The notes beneath the pieces are model-generated. The model did not search any database. It saw only the letters and a list, made by a program, of their open reading frames with translations, and was not told the origin of the DNA. Made by a program: the position numbers and the translations under genes. Below, piece after piece: positions 61,311-64,000 of a DNA stretch of 64,000 nt (within the stretch, counting starts at the first letter, position 1; each line of letters opens with the position of its first letter). The DNA lies in assembly GCA_903913215.1 (NCBI GenBank), contig CAIWKE010000027.1, forward strand, positions 1-64,000. The letters run 5' to 3'. Source of the DNA: an uncultured Holophagaceae bacterium. GTDB lineage: Bacteria; Acidobacteriota; Holophagae; Holophagales; Holophagaceae.

Positions 61311-62123
61311 CTGCTTCGGCTAGCAGCCTGTCCAGAGCCTGATTCCTTACCCAATCGTCCTTTCCTGGATCTTTCCACAAATCTCGCAGGTTCTCTGCTG
61401 ACGATCTTCTTTACCTCTTCCTGTTTCCTCTCCATCCATGTGGTACCGGATGTTCACGTCGAACGGTTTCGACCAAGCAGACCACCTATGGAAATGAAAA
61501 AATTGGAAATTCATATGGGACCTCCGTTTGCCATTATCTCAGGCTGGAATGGGCATCCAGGATAGATCACTCGACGTGGGGCAGGGGGGCCTATGCTCGT
61601 AGCTCAACTGCTTCTGACATGATGTCGGGTTGCCAGGACTGATGGCTTTAGCGACCTTGCTAGGCGTTCTGTTCGCCATGGGCCTGCCTTTCCGTATGTG
61701 GAATTTTAGGATTAGGCAATCGGATCCGATTTCCCCTGCCTATCATTCTTGCCGGATCAGGCCAAGACTGGCCAACCATGGGGCCAATATGCCGGGTTCG
61801 AGTGTGGATCGCCCCGCCAAGCAACACCACCCCGATCAACCCATATTCCACGAAAAGACCGGGCTAATCCTGGGGGAACGTCATTTTTTCAAGCCACCAC
61901 AGTGGCGATTTGAACCAGTTTGTGGTTGGAACACAAAGGTGCTAGCTGTGATCTCGAAGGAGTCCTACAAGAGCACGGCCAATACACAGTGCGTATTTCG
62001 CCAGTGTCCCGCGACCGAATACATGGGCACTGTATTGGCGGCTTGCAAGGGTGATCCCGCCCTGCGAGGACCTTGGACGCCCATAGGATAGGTGTTCCCT
62101 GCTGACCGGTTTATCCTCTTTGT

Positions 62124-63593
62124 ATGCGCTTCCTATTGGACACAAATGTCCTTATCCCCCTGGAAGATTCCCAGGTTGCATTGGCCCCAAGCCTCGCACT
62201 CTTCGTCCGTCTTGCGAATGACCATGGCCATCCGCTGGTCTACCACCCATCATCCCAACTGGACATAAACAAAGACAGGGATCCCGCGCGTCGTCGGCAG
62301 ACCCTCGAACGCCTGCATCAATATGTCCGCCTGGATCATCTCCCGGCCTGCCCGTGGAACGACGAGCGGACAGATTCGAACGATGCCATCGACAATGAGA
62401 TCCTTCACGCTATCTCAAACCATGCGGCCAGGTTCCTGGTCACCGAGGACCTTGGGATCCACCGAAAGGCTCGTTCCCGGGGGTTGGAAGATAGGGTCCT
62501 TACAATCCAGATGGCTGCGGACCTACTGCGCCGCCTTCACGAACGCGTCCAAGTTCATCTCCCGAACATTAACGAAGTTCCGCTTCACGCGATCGTTCAT
62601 CAATTGCCCACCCCCTTCTTTGATAGCCTGCGCGAGGGTTATCAGGGATTCGACCATTGGTTCCGCGGCAAGGCCGAGGATGGGCGCAACGCATGGGTCT
62701 GCCGGGCCCCATCTGGCACCCTTCGGGGTCTATGCGTTTTCGCGGTCCAGACCGATGAACGTGTCACGGATGGTGGCGTTTCGCTTTCTGGCCCTGCCCT
62801 CAAGCTGTGTACCTTCAAGGTCGCTGAGCAGGAACGCGGCCAAAAGGTCGGAGAACTTCTACTGAAGGCGGCGTTCCAGTACGCTTCCCGGAACAGGGTC
62901 GAGCACATTTTCATCACAGCCGATGGGGATCGGCAACAGCGTCTCATTGAACTACTTGAGGATTTCGGGTTCGGGTGTATCGGGAACCATGGTCGTGATG
63001 CGGTCTATGTGAAGCGCCATCCCTCAACCGCCCCGCCCCCTTGGCCCGATCCTGTGTCCTATCACCGGGCGTTCTTCCCCCACAATATGGATGGCGAAGG
63101 TATCCGAAAGTTCATTGTGCCGGTCGTCCCCAGGTTCCATCAGGTCCTGTTCCCCGATTACCACCGCACCGGCGACCCGACACCTCTTTTCGAAATCCCC
63201 CAGGAAATAGCCGTTGGCAACGCCATTAAACTGGCTTACCTGTGCCATGGAACCACAAATCAGGTTCGCCCTGGGGATCTGGTCTTCTTTTATCGGTCAG
63301 GGGACCACAAGGCAGTCACCAGTCTGGGGGTGGTCGAGCGATTCGAGACGCTAGAAGAAGCCGAAGCCATCATCGGACTGGTCCGGCGGCGGACCGTATA
63401 CTCCATGGATGAGATCCAGGGGATGGCGGACAGGCCGACCAAGGTGATGCTTTTCAGGCTTGTCCAACACTTCCGCCGAAATGTTCCCTTTCCCCGCCTA
63501 CTACGTGAATCAGTGTTGAAAGGTCCGCCCCAGAGCATCACGCAAATTTCACACGAGAAATACCAAAGACTGATGGAAGCGAGCCTTGCCTAG
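62124..63593 (+). CDS. PIN-GNAT-PUA-like fusion protein
   Basis: 489 residues in three parts. Residues 1-130 form a PIN nuclease domain: MRFLLDTNVLIPLED (D6), SNDAIDNEILHAI (D90, E92) and LVTEDLGIHRKA (D109), all catalytic acids kept. Residues about 180-300 resemble a GNAT acetyltransferase with the acetyl-CoA loop EQERGQKVGELLLKAA and GFGCIGNHGRDAVYVKR. Residues about 328-480 resemble an ASCH/EVE (PUA-like) domain: KFIVPVVP, GNAIKLAYLC, RPGDLVFFYRSGD and LGVVERFETL. Such fusions are associated with RNA-targeting toxins or stress systems, which is inference. The next gene overlaps. Confidence 0.82.
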   Translation: MRFLLDTNVLIPLEDSQVALAPSLALFVRLANDHGHPLVYHPSSQLDINKDRDPARRRQTLERLHQYVRLDHLPACPWNDERTDSNDAIDNEILHAISNHAARFLVTEDLGIHRKARSRGLEDRVLTIQMAADLLRRLHERVQVHLPNINEVPLHAIVHQLPTPFFDSLREGYQGFDHWFRGKAEDGRNAWVCRAPSGTLRGLCVFAVQTDERVTDGGVSLSGPALKLCTFKVAEQERGQKVGELLLKAAFQYASRNRVEHIFITADGDRQQRLIELLEDFGFGCIGNHGRDAVYVKRHPSTAPPPWPDPVSYHRAFFPHNMDGEGIRKFIVPVVPRFHQVLFPDYHRTGDPTPLFEIPQEIAVGNAIKLAYLCHGTTNQVRPGDLVFFYRSGDHKAVTSLGVVERFETLEEAEAIIGLVRRRTVYSMDEIQGMADRPTKVMLFRLVQHFRRNVPFPRLLRESVLKGPPQSITQISHEKYQRLMEASLA

Positions 63594-64000
63594 AACCCTG
63601 CTGATCTCCATTCACCCCAGATTCGTTGATTTGATCCTCAATGGCGAAAAACGGATCGAATTTCGGCGTTCCTGGGCCAAGGAGCCCGTGGACCGCATAG
63701 TGATCTACGCAACCGCGCCCGTGATGCGGATCATGGCCGTGGCGTCCATCGCCGAGGTACATCGGGAATCGGTGACAGGTTTGTGGGAATTGGCAAAGGA
63801 ACACGGCGGAGGGCTCACCCGCCAGGAATTGCGGGGGTACCTTCGGGGCAAACCGCAAGGGTACGGAATCCGTTTGGGGAAAGTCACGAGGCTCCAGAAC
63901 CCAAAAAAACCCATGTCTATGTTCTCGACTTGCCACATCCCGCAATCCTTCCGCTATCTCACAGATGGCGAACTTGACGCGCTGGAATGGGAACTGAGGA
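63586..64000 (+). CDS. ASCH-domain protein (3' end outside window)
   Basis: The frame opens at TTG 63586, which overlaps the end of the fusion gene by 8 bp. It starts LPRTLLISIHPRFVDLILNG with the ASCH signature GEKRIEFRR, then VDRIVIYATAPVMRIMAVAS and RGYLRGKPQGYGIRLGK. At least 138 residues are visible and no stop occurs. ASCH domains bind RNA or nucleotides. It is the second gene of a PIN-GNAT-PUA plus ASCH module. The TTG start is the best guess; no ATG is available near. Confidence 0.75.
   Translation, partial: MPRTLLISIHPRFVDLILNGEKRIEFRRSWAKEPVDRIVIYATAPVMRIMAVASIAEVHRESVTGLWELAKEHGGGLTRQELRGYLRGKPQGYGIRLGKVTRLQNPKKPMSMFSTCHIPQSFRYLTDGELDALEWELR

Larger units (their letters stand above)
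60491..62123. other. 1.6-kb stretch with no convincing intact gene
   Basis: Between the DUF4747 operon and the PIN fusion gene I find only broken frames. 60787-61310 looks like a frameshifted gene (listed separately), 61222-61266 holds a perfect inverted repeat, and 61400-62100 has open frames without motifs (61630-62091 is the longest). The region looks like eroded mobile or accessory DNA. Confidence 0.5.

Noticed and set aside
61630-62091. 153-residue ORF upstream of the PIN fusion gene
   Set aside because: No motif, no Shine-Dalgarno and uneven composition; it may be chance in eroded DNA.
55800-64000. Integrase gene or tRNA-derived attachment site for the accessory region
   Set aside because: No recombinase is visible in the window, and the region lies on the 5' side of tRNA-Ser, not at the 3' end where such elements usually insert.

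Overview
The window is GC-rich, compactly organised bacterial chromosome. It combines a bacterial XPB-type helicase, an extended MglA-type GTPase, glutaminyl-tRNA synthetase, a complex I cluster, a PPi-type phosphofructokinase, large hybrid kinases, a CxxCH haem-type sensor kinase and a full chemotaxis operon. From family knowledge this suggests an acidobacterium of the Holophaga/Geothrix type. That assignment is inference; no marker gene in the window proves it.

Layout. 1-8.1 kb: end of an XPB-like helicase, then a minus-strand block (ABC ATPase, FtsX-like permease, predicted outer-membrane protein, pgpA), a penicillin-acylase-family enzyme and rimO. 8.2-13.4 kb: FHA-GAF-adenylate cyclase, small membrane proteins, dcd, an FHA-RDD protein and, divergent from it, an MglA GTPase. 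13.5-21.2 kb: gltX with a coupled unknown gene, a ParE/Phd toxin-antitoxin pair, proC, glnS and a secreted clan GH-D-like glycosidase. 21.4-28.9 kb: nuoHIJKLMN, the membrane arm of complex I, without nuoA-G. 29.0-33.1 kb: MacA-like adaptor, MacB-like permease lacking an ATPase, MFS exporter. 33.2-38.8 kb: tpx, two small convergent genes, PPi-type phosphofructokinase, MocR regulator and ilvE. 38.8-52.9 kb: a 1448-residue hybrid kinase, then an MCP remnant followed by cheW, STAS, soluble MCP-like protein, cheY, cheA, cheR, cheD, cheB, with a haem-motif hybrid kinase just downstream. 53-55.6 kb: a cheY fossil, an exported protein, two tRNA-Ser genes and an ECF sigma factor with a small membrane protein.

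From about 55.8 kb to the end the character changes. A RadC C-terminal fragment stops abruptly, and beyond it lies an accessory region: debris of ISL3, IS5 and IS3 transposases, unrecognised genes, long stretches without clear genes, a perfect 19-bp inverted repeat, a DUF4747-like plus four-TM membrane protein operon, and a PIN-GNAT-PUA-like fusion overlapping an ASCH-domain gene that runs off the window. These last two modules are the best candidates for undescribed systems, possibly defence or toxin systems; this is inferred from architecture and context only.

Short tandem-like intergenic repeats (units such as GCAGAGAACG and ACAAAGGACAC) recur through the first 19 kb and explain several spurious small ORFs. 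Many long antisense ORFs in the GC-rich half are shadows and are not listed.
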